Positions 1-6,389 of a DNA stretch of 7,964 bases are shown piece by piece (position 1 is the stretch's first letter; every line of letters starts with the position of its first letter). The notes under the pieces were generated by a model. It had not been told where the DNA came from, made no database searches, and saw only the letters and a program-made list of their open reading frames with translations. The stretch comes from Actinomycetota bacterium (GTDB lineage Bacteria > Actinomycetota > Acidimicrobiia > Acidimicrobiales > Ilumatobacteraceae), in NCBI GenBank assembly GCA_009701105.1, contig WLKU01000058.1, positions 1 through 7,964 of the forward strand, in the 5' to 3' direction. The translations under genes and the position numbers were made by a program.

Positions 1-837
1 AGTGGTGTGCGACTGAAAGTTGATTGCAGCCTTCATCACATCTTTCGGTCCGATCATCCAGCCAACTCGCCAACCTGTCATTGCATAAGTCTTTGCAACG
101 CCATTGACGATGATGCATTTATCGGCGATCTCTGGCACGAGTGTTGGCATTGACGAAAACTTATGTTTGCCATAGGTGAGGTGTTCGTAGATTTCGTCGG
201 TGATCACCCAGATGCCGTGCTCAACAGCCCACTTGCCTATCGCAATAGTTTCTTCAGGCGTATAGACCGCGCCGCTTGGGTTGTCGGGCGACACGAAGAG
301 CAACACTTTGGTGCGAGCCGTACGAACTTTTTCAAGTTGCTCGACCGTGACCTTGAAATCTGTTTCTTCGGTGGTGTCAACAATGACCGAAACGCCGTCG
401 GCAAGCGCAACTGCCTCTGGATATGTTGTCCAATATGGCGCAGGAATAATTACTTCATCACCCGGGTCGCACAGTGCTGCGAACGCCACGAACACTGCAT
501 GCTTGCCACCGTTTGTCACGAGCACTTGTGATGCATCGCAAACAAAACCACTATCACGCTTTGTCTTGACCGCAATTGCTTCGCGCAATTCAGGCAAGCC
601 AGCAGCTGGTGTGTAGCGATGAAACTTTGGGTCGCGTGCAGCACGAACTGCGGCCTCGACGATGCGTTCTGGAGTTGGAAAATCTGGTTCGCCTGCACCG
701 AAACCAATTACGTTCTCGCCCTTGGCCTTGAGCGCTTTGGCTTTGGCATCAACTGCCAGGGTTGCCGATTCGGCAATGGCACTCAGTCGGGCAGAAACAC
801 GGTTTTGGGGGTTTTGATGCGATGTCACGGATGCCAT
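1..837 (-). CDS. Aspartate-type aminotransferase (class I, PLP-dependent), 3'-truncated by window edge
   Basis: N-terminal 279 residues of a fold-type I, PLP-dependent aminotransferase; the rest lies beyond the left edge. The family swaps the amino group of aspartate or a similar amino acid with 2-oxoglutarate in the cytoplasm. Visible landmarks are [10 protein letters not shown] (about 47-56), NGGKHAVF (109-116), the aromatic ring-stacking region PYWTTYP (134-140), SPDNPSG with Asn186, TDEIYE with Asp214 (expected to contact the pyridine nitrogen), and Lys249 in the K-T-Y-A-M-T-G-W-R motif (the expected Schiff-base lysine). The N-terminus is slightly longer than in the well-studied Thermus-type (subgroup Ib) enzymes, whose lysine sits near 234. 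The ATG at 835-837 begins [10 protein letters not shown]; no good Shine-Dalgarno sequence precedes it. Family assignment is secure, but substrate cannot be fixed: aspartate is most likely, with prephenate or another amino acid possible. Confidence 0.93.
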   Translation of the reverse strand, partial: MASVTSHQNPQNRVSARLSAIAESATLAVDAKAKALKAKGENVIGFGAGEPDFPTPERIVEAAVRAARDPKFHRYTPAAGLPELREAIAVKTKRDSGFVCDASQVLVTNGGKHAVFVAFAALCDPGDEVIIPAPYWTTYPEAVALADGVSVIVDTTEETDFKVTVEQLEKVRTARTKVLLFVSPDNPSGAVYTPEETIAIGKWAVEHGIWVITDEIYEHLTYGKHKFSSMPTLVPEIADKCIIVNGVAKTYAMTGWRVGWMIGPKDVMKAAINFQSHTT

Positions 838-884
838 GCTTACACAGTGGACACACGTGAAGCGAAAACATTGCGAGAGCGTCA
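838..884. promoter_or_regulatory. Divergent intergenic region between aminotransferase and PAC2 genes
   Basis: This 47-bp gap must hold the 5' ends of both divergent genes, unless their promoters lie inside the opposing coding sequences. It contains a CACGTG palindrome near 853-858. I could not pick convincing -35 and -10 boxes for either direction, so this entry only records where the promoters should be. Confidence 0.4.
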
Positions 885-1772
885 ATGCAAGTAAGCGACG
901 TGCTGGACGGCGACTGGGATGCCCTTGAGCCGCTGCGAAACCCTGTGCTCGTGGTTGCCCTGCGCGGCTGGTTTGATGTTGCAGGCGTGGCTACTGGTGC
1001 GCTTGAGTGGGCGATCCAAGACCGCCCGGTCACCGTGGTTGCCTCGATCGACCCAGACCCATTTTTTGACTTCACCCAAGAACGTCCAGAGACATTTATC
1101 GATGAAGATGGTGACCGCCAGATTCGCTGGCCCGAAAATGAGTTTCTCGTCACTCGGTTTCCCGAAGGATCTCGAGATTTGGTGTTGGTTTCGGGTGTCG
1201 AGCCACACTTGCACTGGACGACCTTTGCCGACTGCATTGTTGAGTGCGCGCGCAAACTCAAATGCGATGTTGTAGTCACGGTTGGTGCCACAGCCGACGG
1301 CGTGCCGCACACGCGCTCTCCTCTTGTATTTGGCAGCACCACTAATACTTCGCTTGCACGGCGCCTCGGCCTCTCAAGACCGCAGTATCAGGGCCCTACG
1401 GGCGTTGTGGGCGTCATTCACGAGCGACTCGAGCGCGAAGGCATTACTGCTGTGTCGTTGCGAGTAGGTGTACCCCATTATTTGGGCAATGCTCAGCATC
1501 CAAAATCTTCTGCAGCACTGTTGCGCAAGCTTGAGCATGTGTTGGGAGTACCAACAAGCCATGGCGAGATGTACGAAGAGATTCAGCGCTGGGAAGAATT
1601 GCACGATGCCGCAATCGACGGTGATGACCAGACCACAAGTTACCTAGCAATGCTTGAAGATGAATATGACCGCCGTGTGGAAGAAAACATTCCTACGGGC
1701 GATGCGTTGGCCGCCGAGTTTGAAAAATTCTTGCGCGAACAACAAGACGGCAACGACGACACTGCGCTTTAG
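885..1772 (+). CDS. PAC2 (proteasome assembly chaperone 2 / DUF75) family protein
   Basis: A 295-residue soluble protein of the PAC2 family, named for similarity to the eukaryotic proteasome assembly chaperone; in actinobacteria its role is not established. Seen in the sequence: an opening strand [11 protein letters not shown] (19-29), a following GVATGALEW helix (34-42), the family signature [11 protein letters not shown] (134-144), the [11 protein letters not shown] segment (170-180), and VPHYL (196-200). The last 65 residues are charged and helical with the [16 protein letters not shown] ending usual for actinobacterial members. Length fits the family. The ATG at 885 has a weak GAGAG ribosome site at 875-879. 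No signal peptide or membrane segment is visible. It is transcribed away from the aminotransferase and ends facing pstS. A link to a bacterial proteasome is only a family-based guess; no proteasome genes are in view. Confidence 0.88.
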   Translation: MQVSDVLDGDWDALEPLRNPVLVVALRGWFDVAGVATGALEWAIQDRPVTVVASIDPDPFFDFTQERPETFIDEDGDRQIRWPENEFLVTRFPEGSRDLVLVSGVEPHLHWTTFADCIVECARKLKCDVVVTVGATADGVPHTRSPLVFGSTTNTSLARRLGLSRPQYQGPTGVVGVIHERLEREGITAVSLRVGVPHYLGNAQHPKSSAALLRKLEHVLGVPTSHGEMYEEIQRWEELHDAAIDGDDQTTSYLAMLEDEYDRRVEENIPTGDALAAEFEKFLREQQDGNDDTAL

Positions 1773-1790
1773 CTAGATCTCAGAAATGTA

Positions 1791-1820
1791 AAGAGCCCCG
1801 ACCTTTCGGCCGGGGCTCTT
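1791..1820 (-). terminator. Strong GC-rich hairpin terminator, best oriented for pstS
   Basis: AAGAGCCCCG at 1791-1800 pairs perfectly with CGGGGCTCTT at 1811-1820, giving a 10-bp stem and a 10-nt loop. Read on the minus strand, it is followed by a broken U-rich stretch (TTTACATTT), so it fits best as the terminator of pstS, whose stop codon lies about 46 nt upstream. On the plus strand no U tract follows directly, but the PAC2 transcript would form the same stem right after its stop codon. Confidence 0.8.
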
Positions 1821-1833
1821 CAACAGGGGGATG

Positions 1834-1855
1834 TTGGTCTTGCGACCAAACTTTT
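1834..1855 (+). terminator. Second hairpin with T-run, terminator for the PAC2 gene
   Basis: TTGGTC (1834-1839) and GACCAA (1844-1849) form a 6-bp stem closed by a TTGC loop, followed on the plus strand by ACTTTT (1850-1855). This is a small intrinsic terminator about 60 nt past the PAC2 stop. The pstS transcript also crosses this stem, just after its stop codon and before the stronger hairpin. Confidence 0.6.
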
Positions 1856-1866
1856 ACTAGATGTAA

Positions 1867-3231
1867 TTAGTTGCCTGAACCAACACGCAATGCGTTGTTC
1901 TTTGCAACTGTCAAGAGTGCACCAGTAAGTGGTGCGTAACCCAACGACTCAGCAGCAGCCGGTGCGTATGTGGTGAGTATCCACTGAAGGAATCCGCGCA
2001 CAACAACTGACTTCGACGAAACTGCTGTCTTGGCAAGTGCGTAAGTGATTGCAACGAATGGGTATGCAGTGGCATTTGCAGTCTGCTTGAAGTTGAAGGT
2101 AACAAAACCCTTCGCATCAATGTCAGAGTCCGCGATCATCGATGACACTGCAGCTGATGTTGGAGCAACGTACTTGCCAGCGGCATTCTTGATATTTGCT
2201 GCTGTCATGCCTTTTGCTGCACGAGTTGCGTCAGTGACAAAGGAGATCTCGGTGTAACCGATTGCTCCGTTGGTATCTGCAATTGCGTTCGAAACGTTTG
2301 CTGAACCGCTTTGGCCCTGAAATGCTGCACCGAAACCAGCAACTGCAGTTGCACCGCCCGGGATTGCAGTGGTGAACGCATCATTGACGGTCCACTTTGA
2401 GTTGATCGCGTTCAATGGCTTGATGAAGTTGTTTGTGGTACCCGAACCGTCGGAGCGGTACACAACAGTGATGGCCTTGGCTGGAAGGGTTGGGGTTGAC
2501 TGTGCAAACTTTGCAACTTCTTTGCCGTCAATCTTGACGGTGTAAGCAGCATCCTTGGTGGTCAATGCAATTGCGATCTGACCCTTTGCGGCAACAGTTG
2601 CAGTCTTGATTGACTTCTTGTCTTCCAAGATTTCAATCTTCTTGCCCTTGGCAGCCTTGAGTGCAGCAGGTGTCAACGTGATGTTCAATGATGCAGCTGT
2701 TGCTGAAGTTGGTGCCCAGAGTGCGCTTGCGCCCTTGAAACCACTCTTCTTTGTCGAGTTTGCCCAAATTGCATTGGCTTTCATGTCTGCAACGATTGCT
2801 GCGTCATTCCACATCTTGATGGTGCCGTCAAAAATTCCGGCAACAGTTGGGATGCTCAAGTTCAATGTTGAACCCTTGATTTCGTCGAGACGGTAAGCAA
2901 CTGCTGTAGCGCCTGCAACGTATGGCACGTAGACCCATGGGAATGCGGTCGAACCAGATTGTGTTGAAGAAACTGCAGAGTCAGTTCCACCGAAATCGGT
3001 GAGGTTGGCAAAGAAATCTGTCTTACCTTTTGATGAGCCGCCGCCTGGGTTGGCATATGTGGCGGTGTGTCCTGCGGTCTTCGAATATTCGACTGTTGCA
3101 GAAGCTAGGAATGTTTGCGGGAAAGTTGCGCCCGAACCACTGATGCTCTCTGCTGATGCCATAGTGGCAACTGACATGCTTCCAACAACAACGAGTGCTG
3201 TTGAAGCAATTACTTTGCGGAAACTTTTCAT
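1867..3231 (-). CDS. pstS: Phosphate ABC transporter substrate-binding protein PstS, with internal insertion
   Basis: Extracytoplasmic phosphate receptor of the Pst transporter, 454 residues, against roughly 330-375 usual for the family. A Sec signal peptide is clear: MKSFRK, a hydrophobic core (7-23), then MASA before Glu28. Phosphate-binding segments are recognisable: SGSGATFP (31-38), GGGSSKGK (63-70), DFGGTDSAVS (79-88) and YRSDGSGTT (258-266), followed by GAIGYTEISF (322-331). The extra length sits mostly between WNDAAIVAD (141-149) and LPAKAITVVYRSD (249-261), about 100 lysine/alanine-rich residues that look partly beta-stranded. The protein has no cysteine at all, so it cannot be a lipoprotein, unlike many PstS proteins of monoderm bacteria. 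The ATG at 3229-3231 has a good GGAGGAG ribosome site at 3235-3241. It follows pstB on the same strand after 133 bp and is backed by terminator hairpins. Identity is sure; the anchoring mode is unknown. Confidence 0.96.
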   Translation of the reverse strand: MKSFRKVIASTALVVVGSMSVATMASAESISGSGATFPQTFLASATVEYSKTAGHTATYANPGGGSSKGKTDFFANLTDFGGTDSAVSSTQSGSTAFPWVYVPYVAGATAVAYRLDEIKGSTLNLSIPTVAGIFDGTIKMWNDAAIVADMKANAIWANSTKKSGFKGASALWAPTSATAASLNITLTPAALKAAKGKKIEILEDKKSIKTATVAAKGQIAIALTTKDAAYTVKIDGKEVAKFAQSTPTLPAKAITVVYRSDGSGTTNNFIKPLNAINSKWTVNDAFTTAIPGGATAVAGFGAAFQGQSGSANVSNAIADTNGAIGYTEISFVTDATRAAKGMTAANIKNAAGKYVAPTSAAVSSMIADSDIDAKGFVTFNFKQTANATAYPFVAITYALAKTAVSSKSVVVRGFLQWILTTYAPAAAESLGYAPLTGALLTVAKNNALRVGSGN

Positions 3232-3234
3232 GAA

Positions 3235-3241
3235 CTCCTCC
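3235..3241 (-). promoter_or_regulatory. Ribosome binding site of pstS
   Basis: GGAGGAG on the minus strand lies 3 nt before the pstS ATG (5 nt if only the GGAGG core is counted). It is the strongest Shine-Dalgarno sequence in the window and supports the chosen start, in line with high expression of the binding protein. Confidence 0.85.
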
Positions 3242-3317
3242 GAGTTTTTAGGGATGAACTAACTGTCGTTTTGCTTACGTACAGAAGTTACAAACCGGAG
3301 GTATTCATTAGGTAGCG

Positions 3318-3335
3318 ACTCGTCAAACTACGAGT
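3318..3335 (-). other. Small inverted repeat between pstB and pstS
   Basis: ACTCGT (3318-3323) and ACGAGT (3330-3335) form a 6-bp stem with a 6-nt loop. No U tract follows on the minus strand, so a terminator is doubtful. It might be an mRNA processing or stabilising hairpin between pstB and pstS, or overlap the start of a separate pstS transcript. Confidence 0.4.
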
Positions 3336-3361
3336 AGCAAATAGATGAACAGTTCGTAAAC
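3325..3361 (-). promoter_or_regulatory. Candidate PHO box and promoter upstream of pstS
   Basis: On the minus strand, GTTTACG (3355-3361) and GTTCATC (3344-3350) are spaced 11 bp apart, the period of actinobacterial PHO boxes with consensus GTTCACC. They match that heptamer at 5 and 6 of 7 positions. Thirteen nt further, TAGTTT (3325-3330) fits the loose actinobacterial -10 form TANNNT. Together these could give pstS its own phosphate-starvation promoter with a leader of roughly 80-90 nt. The match is imperfect and the -10 is weak, so this is a candidate. Confidence 0.5.
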
Positions 3362-3364
3362 TGC

Positions 3365-4177
3365 TCAGCCGAACTTACCCTGCACGTAATCGGCCGTGCG
3401 GGTGTCGGTTGGGTTGGTAAACATCTTGCGCGTGGCATCTGCTTCGACCAAAACTCCTGGGCCACCATCCGACAAAAAGAAGGCACAGTAATTAGAAACG
3501 CGAGAAGCCTGTTGCATGTTGTGCGTTACGATCACCACTGTTATCTTTTCGGCCAGTTCGCGAATGGTTTCTTCAATCCGCAATGTTGAGCCTGGGTCGA
3601 GTGCCGAACATGGTTCATCCATCAACAAAATGGTTGGCTCGACTGCGAGTGAACGGGCGATGCACAAGCGTTGTTGTTGACCGCCCGAGAGCGAACCACC
3701 AGATGCGTCCAGGCGGTCTTTCACTTCTTTCCATAGGCCGGCGCGGGTAAGGCACGTTTCGACAATGTCGTCATGGTTAGGAACCTTCAGGTTCGCGAGC
3801 TTGATACCTGCAAGAACATTTTCTTTGATCGTCATAGCTGGAAACGGGTTCGGCTTCTGAAAAACCATTCCAACTTTGAGACGCATGGCCGCCGCGTCAA
3901 TCTCTGGCGCATAGATATCGGAACCATTCATGAGTACTTCACCAGCCATGGCCGCACTCGGAATGAACTCGTGCATGCGGTTGAGCATGCGCAAAAATGT
4001 CGACTTGCCACAACCAGATGGCCCAATGAGTCCAGTCACGCTACGTTCTGGAAACTGCAAATTGATGTCGCTCAAGACGTGATGAGCACCGAACCATGCG
4101 TGAAGTCCGCGGGTCTCGAGACCAAGTGGTCGCTCTACGACTGCTGTTGACGCACCAGATGTTGACATTTCATTCAT
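3365..4177 (-). CDS. pstB: Phosphate ABC transporter ATP-binding protein PstB
   Basis: Cytoplasmic ATPase subunit that powers phosphate import through PstC and PstA. With the start used here it has 270 residues, close to the usual 250-270. Motifs in order: Walker A GPSGCGKST (52-60), Q-loop Q107 in MVFQKPNPFP, signature LSGGQQQR (163-170), Walker B ILLMDEP (183-189) followed by SALDP, and switch His219 in VTHNMQQA. QKPNPFP and the ending TADYVQGKFG are typical of PstB. The ATG at 4175-4177 is preceded by AGGAG (4190-4194), 12 nt away, which is rather far. The reading frame stays open upstream to 4318 inside pstA, and a GTG at 4235-4237 overlaps the pstA stop as GTGA, giving a 290-residue alternative. 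Conserved PstB sequence only begins around residue 20, so the upstream extension is probably untranslated. Confidence 0.95.
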   Translation of the reverse strand: MNEMSTSGASTAVVERPLGLETRGLHAWFGAHHVLSDINLQFPERSVTGLIGPSGCGKSTFLRMLNRMHEFIPSAAMAGEVLMNGSDIYAPEIDAAAMRLKVGMVFQKPNPFPAMTIKENVLAGIKLANLKVPNHDDIVETCLTRAGLWKEVKDRLDASGGSLSGGQQQRLCIARSLAVEPTILLMDEPCSALDPGSTLRIEETIRELAEKITVVIVTHNMQQASRVSNYCAFFLSDGGPGVLVEADATRKMFTNPTDTRTADYVQGKFG

Positions 4178-4233
4178 ATTAATTCCATTCTCCTGAGAAG
4201 ATTTTGATTCGGTTTCAATCTGTGTCACTGCAC

Positions 4234-5295
4234 TCACCTTTTGTCCTTGCCACCAAGACGGCGAGCGGTAACAAAGAGTGCGAGCACAATGAGCATTAAG
4301 ACAAGCGAGCCGCTCCACGCCCGAGCTATTGAATATTCGGTACCTATCTGCAGCAAACCAAAGATGTACATCGGCATAGACGCGATGGGACCATTAAATG
4401 GGTTGAACTTGAATGCATTGTTTGACAATGCGGTGAGCAATAACGGTGCAGTCTCGCCCACAACACGAGCGACACCGAGAATTGCTGCAGTAGTTAGACC
4501 ACTGCGCACAGTTGGCAGAACCACCATGAGCGAGCTGCGCCACTGGCGTGCACCAAGCGCGTAGCTCACAGCCCTCAAGTCTTCGGGAACCAACTTGAGT
4601 ACTTCTTCTGAAGTGCGAGCAACTGTTGGCAACATCAACACAGAAAGGGCAAGTGCTCCCGCGAAACCACTGAAAGAACCGGTAAGTGCAATCACAGTTG
4701 TGTAGATGAACAACCCTGCAACGATTGATGGAACACCACTCATTGACTGAATAACAAAGCGCACCACTTTTGTCAGGCGCCCGCGAACCTCGGTGAGATA
4801 CACGCCACTCAGGATTCCTAGAGGCAGTGTGATCACTGTTGCAATCAATACCATCAACATTGATCCGACAATTGCGTGTCCGACCCCGCCCATGTTGAGT
4901 TCATCATCTGGCGTAGTAACTCGCATGTCACCAAACAAATACCCTACGTAGAGGCCGTGAAAACCCTTCGTTACGAGGCTGAAGAAAATTGACATCCATG
5001 GCGCAAAAGCCACCACTGCTCCCGCGCCAATAACGGTTGAGACAATCGCATTTGTTGACTTTGCTTTGCCGATGCCTCGCGAACGAAAAATCGTGAGTAA
5101 TAACACTTCGATAAAAAACACCATCGCAAAACCGTCTGGGCCAGCAACACCAGTGACCATCACGATCGCATATGCCGCAACGGCAAGTGCCAGATAAACC
5201 AAAGCATCGCGACGTTGCTCAGCGCGCGGCTTGTGCCACGGCTGTGTTGGTGTTGCTTCCACTACCTGAATAGCGAGGTCGCTAGTTGTGTTCAT
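4234..5295 (-). CDS. pstA: Phosphate ABC transporter permease PstA
   Basis: Integral membrane subunit which, with PstC, forms the phosphate translocation path. It has 353 residues against about 296 in Escherichia coli. The core permease has hydrophobic spans near 83-107, 138-165, 185-205, 208-224, 258-275 and 328-345. The cytoplasmic coupling loop runs from EEVLKLVPEDLRAVSYALGA to VVLP (230-261), an EAA-type motif, followed by GVARVVGETAPLL (274-286), which is conserved in Pst permeases. Two further hydrophobic stretches (about 31-49 and 56-70) lie ahead of the normal first span and account for the extra length. The ATG at 5293-5295 overlaps the pstC stop by 4 nt (ATGA), implying translational coupling. 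It is followed by pstB after a gap of 56 nt. Confidence 0.95.
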   Translation of the reverse strand: MNTTSDLAIQVVEATPTQPWHKPRAEQRRDALVYLALAVAAYAIVMVTGVAGPDGFAMVFFIEVLLLTIFRSRGIGKAKSTNAIVSTVIGAGAVVAFAPWMSIFFSLVTKGFHGLYVGYLFGDMRVTTPDDELNMGGVGHAIVGSMLMVLIATVITLPLGILSGVYLTEVRGRLTKVVRFVIQSMSGVPSIVAGLFIYTTVIALTGSFSGFAGALALSVLMLPTVARTSEEVLKLVPEDLRAVSYALGARQWRSSLMVVLPTVRSGLTTAAILGVARVVGETAPLLLTALSNNAFKFNPFNGPIASMPMYIFGLLQIGTEYSIARAWSGSLVLMLIVLALFVTARRLGGKDKR

Positions 5296-6284
5296 GCTTG
5301 GGCCTTCGCGGTGCGCTGCACTACCGATGTGGCAGCCATATTGACCGTAAGAGTGAGCAGGAACAGCACAAAACCTGCAGCAAGTAGTGCCTTCAATTCG
5401 TATGGGGTTGCTTCGCCAAACTTCGTAGCAATCAGCGATGCAATGTTGCCGCCTTCTGATTCGAGAATGTTGAAGTTGTATTTGAATACGAGATTCAACA
5501 GCAAATACACCGCAACTGTTTCACCAAGCGCACGACCGAGACCGAGCATCGCGCCGCCCACTACACCGCTGCGACCAAATGGCAAGACCACTGCACGGAT
5601 GGCGCCCCAACGTGTGCCGCCGAGCGCGTAACACGAGTCGATGAGCTCGCGCGGAGTGCGCGAATACACCTCGCGAGAAACCGAGGTGATGATCGGAACA
5701 ATCATCGCTGCAAGCACGAGTCCGGCAATGAATGGTGATCGACCAAAGATGCCTAGTTCGTTATTGAACAGCGGAAACCAGCCGAGATAGTGGCTAGTGA
5801 GCGCTGCCCACCTCTCACCCATTGAGGAAAAAACTTGCACTCCCCACAAACCGAAAAACAACGACGGAATTGCTGCTGCAAGATCAAGCATCGACACAAG
5901 CGTGCTCTTTATTTTTACTGGCGCAAAAAACTCCATGTACAAAGCACCCGCAATTGAAAGCGGCACCGCAAAGAAGAGTGCGATCAACGACGTGACAATT
6001 GTGCCGGCGAGCATTGGTCCAATTGAAAACTCAGCCGGAATAATTCCATCTTCACTGCCAGCAGTCCAGTTGGTGCCAGTAATAAATTTTGGACCCATGT
6101 CGCGGAAGATTTCGACACCGCGCGCAAACAGAAACAGCCCGATGAGAGCTAAAACCAGCAAAGACGTAACAGCACCAGCCGTAACTACACGACGAAAAAT
6201 GCGGTCACCCAACGAATAGACAACATGCATCTCGCGCTTTTGCGGCACGATTTGAGGCGCAGAAATCGAACTGGGTTCACTCAC
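5292..6284 (-). CDS. pstC: Phosphate ABC transporter permease PstC
   Basis: First gene of the phosphate operon and the second half of the membrane channel; 330 residues, a normal length. Hydrophobic spans are visible near 35-54, 88-112, 124-148, 185-201, 236-265 and 299-319. The EAA-type coupling loop is SREVYSRTPRELIDSCYALG (203-222) ending in AVVLP (231-235), followed by GLGRALGETVAVY (248-260), the conserved permease motif shared with PstA. The start is uncertain. The GTG at 6282-6284 is the most upstream usable codon, because a TGA lies five codons before it, but it has no properly spaced ribosome site. An ATG at 6228-6230 (residue 19, MHVVYSLGD) would give a 312-residue product and still keep all membrane spans. 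It is preceded by a PHO box, pointing to induction by phosphate starvation. Confidence 0.95.
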   Translation of the reverse strand: MSEPSSISAPQIVPQKREMHVVYSLGDRIFRRVVTAGAVTSLLVLALIGLFLFARGVEIFRDMGPKFITGTNWTAGSEDGIIPAEFSIGPMLAGTIVTSLIALFFAVPLSIAGALYMEFFAPVKIKSTLVSMLDLAAAIPSLFFGLWGVQVFSSMGERWAALTSHYLGWFPLFNNELGIFGRSPFIAGLVLAAMIVPIITSVSREVYSRTPRELIDSCYALGGTRWGAIRAVVLPFGRSGVVGGAMLGLGRALGETVAVYLLLNLVFKYNFNILESEGGNIASLIATKFGEATPYELKALLAAGFVLFLLTLTVNMAATSVVQRTAKAQA

Positions 6285-6316
6285 CCCAAAAGTGTGTCAG
6301 TGCCAGGTAATCCCTA

Positions 6317-6345
6317 GATGATCGCTAGGTGAACGATGGGTGAAC
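6317..6345 (-). promoter_or_regulatory. PHO box (PhoP-type regulator binding site) upstream of pstC
   Basis: On the minus strand, two perfect GTTCACC heptamers (6339-6345 and 6328-6334) are followed by a degenerate GATCATC (6317-6323), all exactly 11 bp apart. Direct repeats of GTTCACC plus 4 variable bases are the known PHO-box architecture of the Streptomyces PhoR-PhoP system. The element ends about 32 nt before the pstC GTG, so it should overlap or lie just upstream of the core promoter. No clear -10 box could be assigned. Confidence 0.85.
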
Positions 6346-6355
6346 TTACCCATCG
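6334..6355. repeat. Perfect 8-bp inverted repeat overlapping the PHO box
   Basis: CGATGGGT (6334-6341) and ACCCATCG (6348-6355) form a perfect stem around a 6-bp centre. The centre and the left arm share bases with the upstream PHO repeat. Longer-range arms TGATCG (6319-6324) and CGATCA (6354-6359) also match and share bases with it. It could act as a hairpin ending metY transcription, although no U tract follows, or as a second operator. Confidence 0.7.
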
Positions 6356-6389
6356 ATCACAGTATTGGTGCGCCTTTTAGAGCGCTGAA

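Noticed and set aside
749..1342. A 197-codon open frame on the minus strand spanning the aminotransferase/PAC2 gap
   Set aside because: It runs antisense to the PAC2 gene and out of frame with the aminotransferase, both supported by family motifs. Its Ser/Thr/Arg-rich translation shows no recognisable domain and it lacks a ribosome site.
2488..2784. PstS insert as a frameshift or an inserted mobile segment
   Set aside because: The reading frame stays open, composition resembles the rest of PstS, and no flanking direct repeats or transposase remnants are visible, so an in-frame domain expansion is more likely.
4178..4318. Longer pstB reading frame beginning inside pstA
   Set aside because: The extra N-terminus (MERLACLNAH...) is the out-of-frame reading of the pstA 3' end and would overlap pstA by 85 nt. 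PstB family similarity begins only after the 4177 start.
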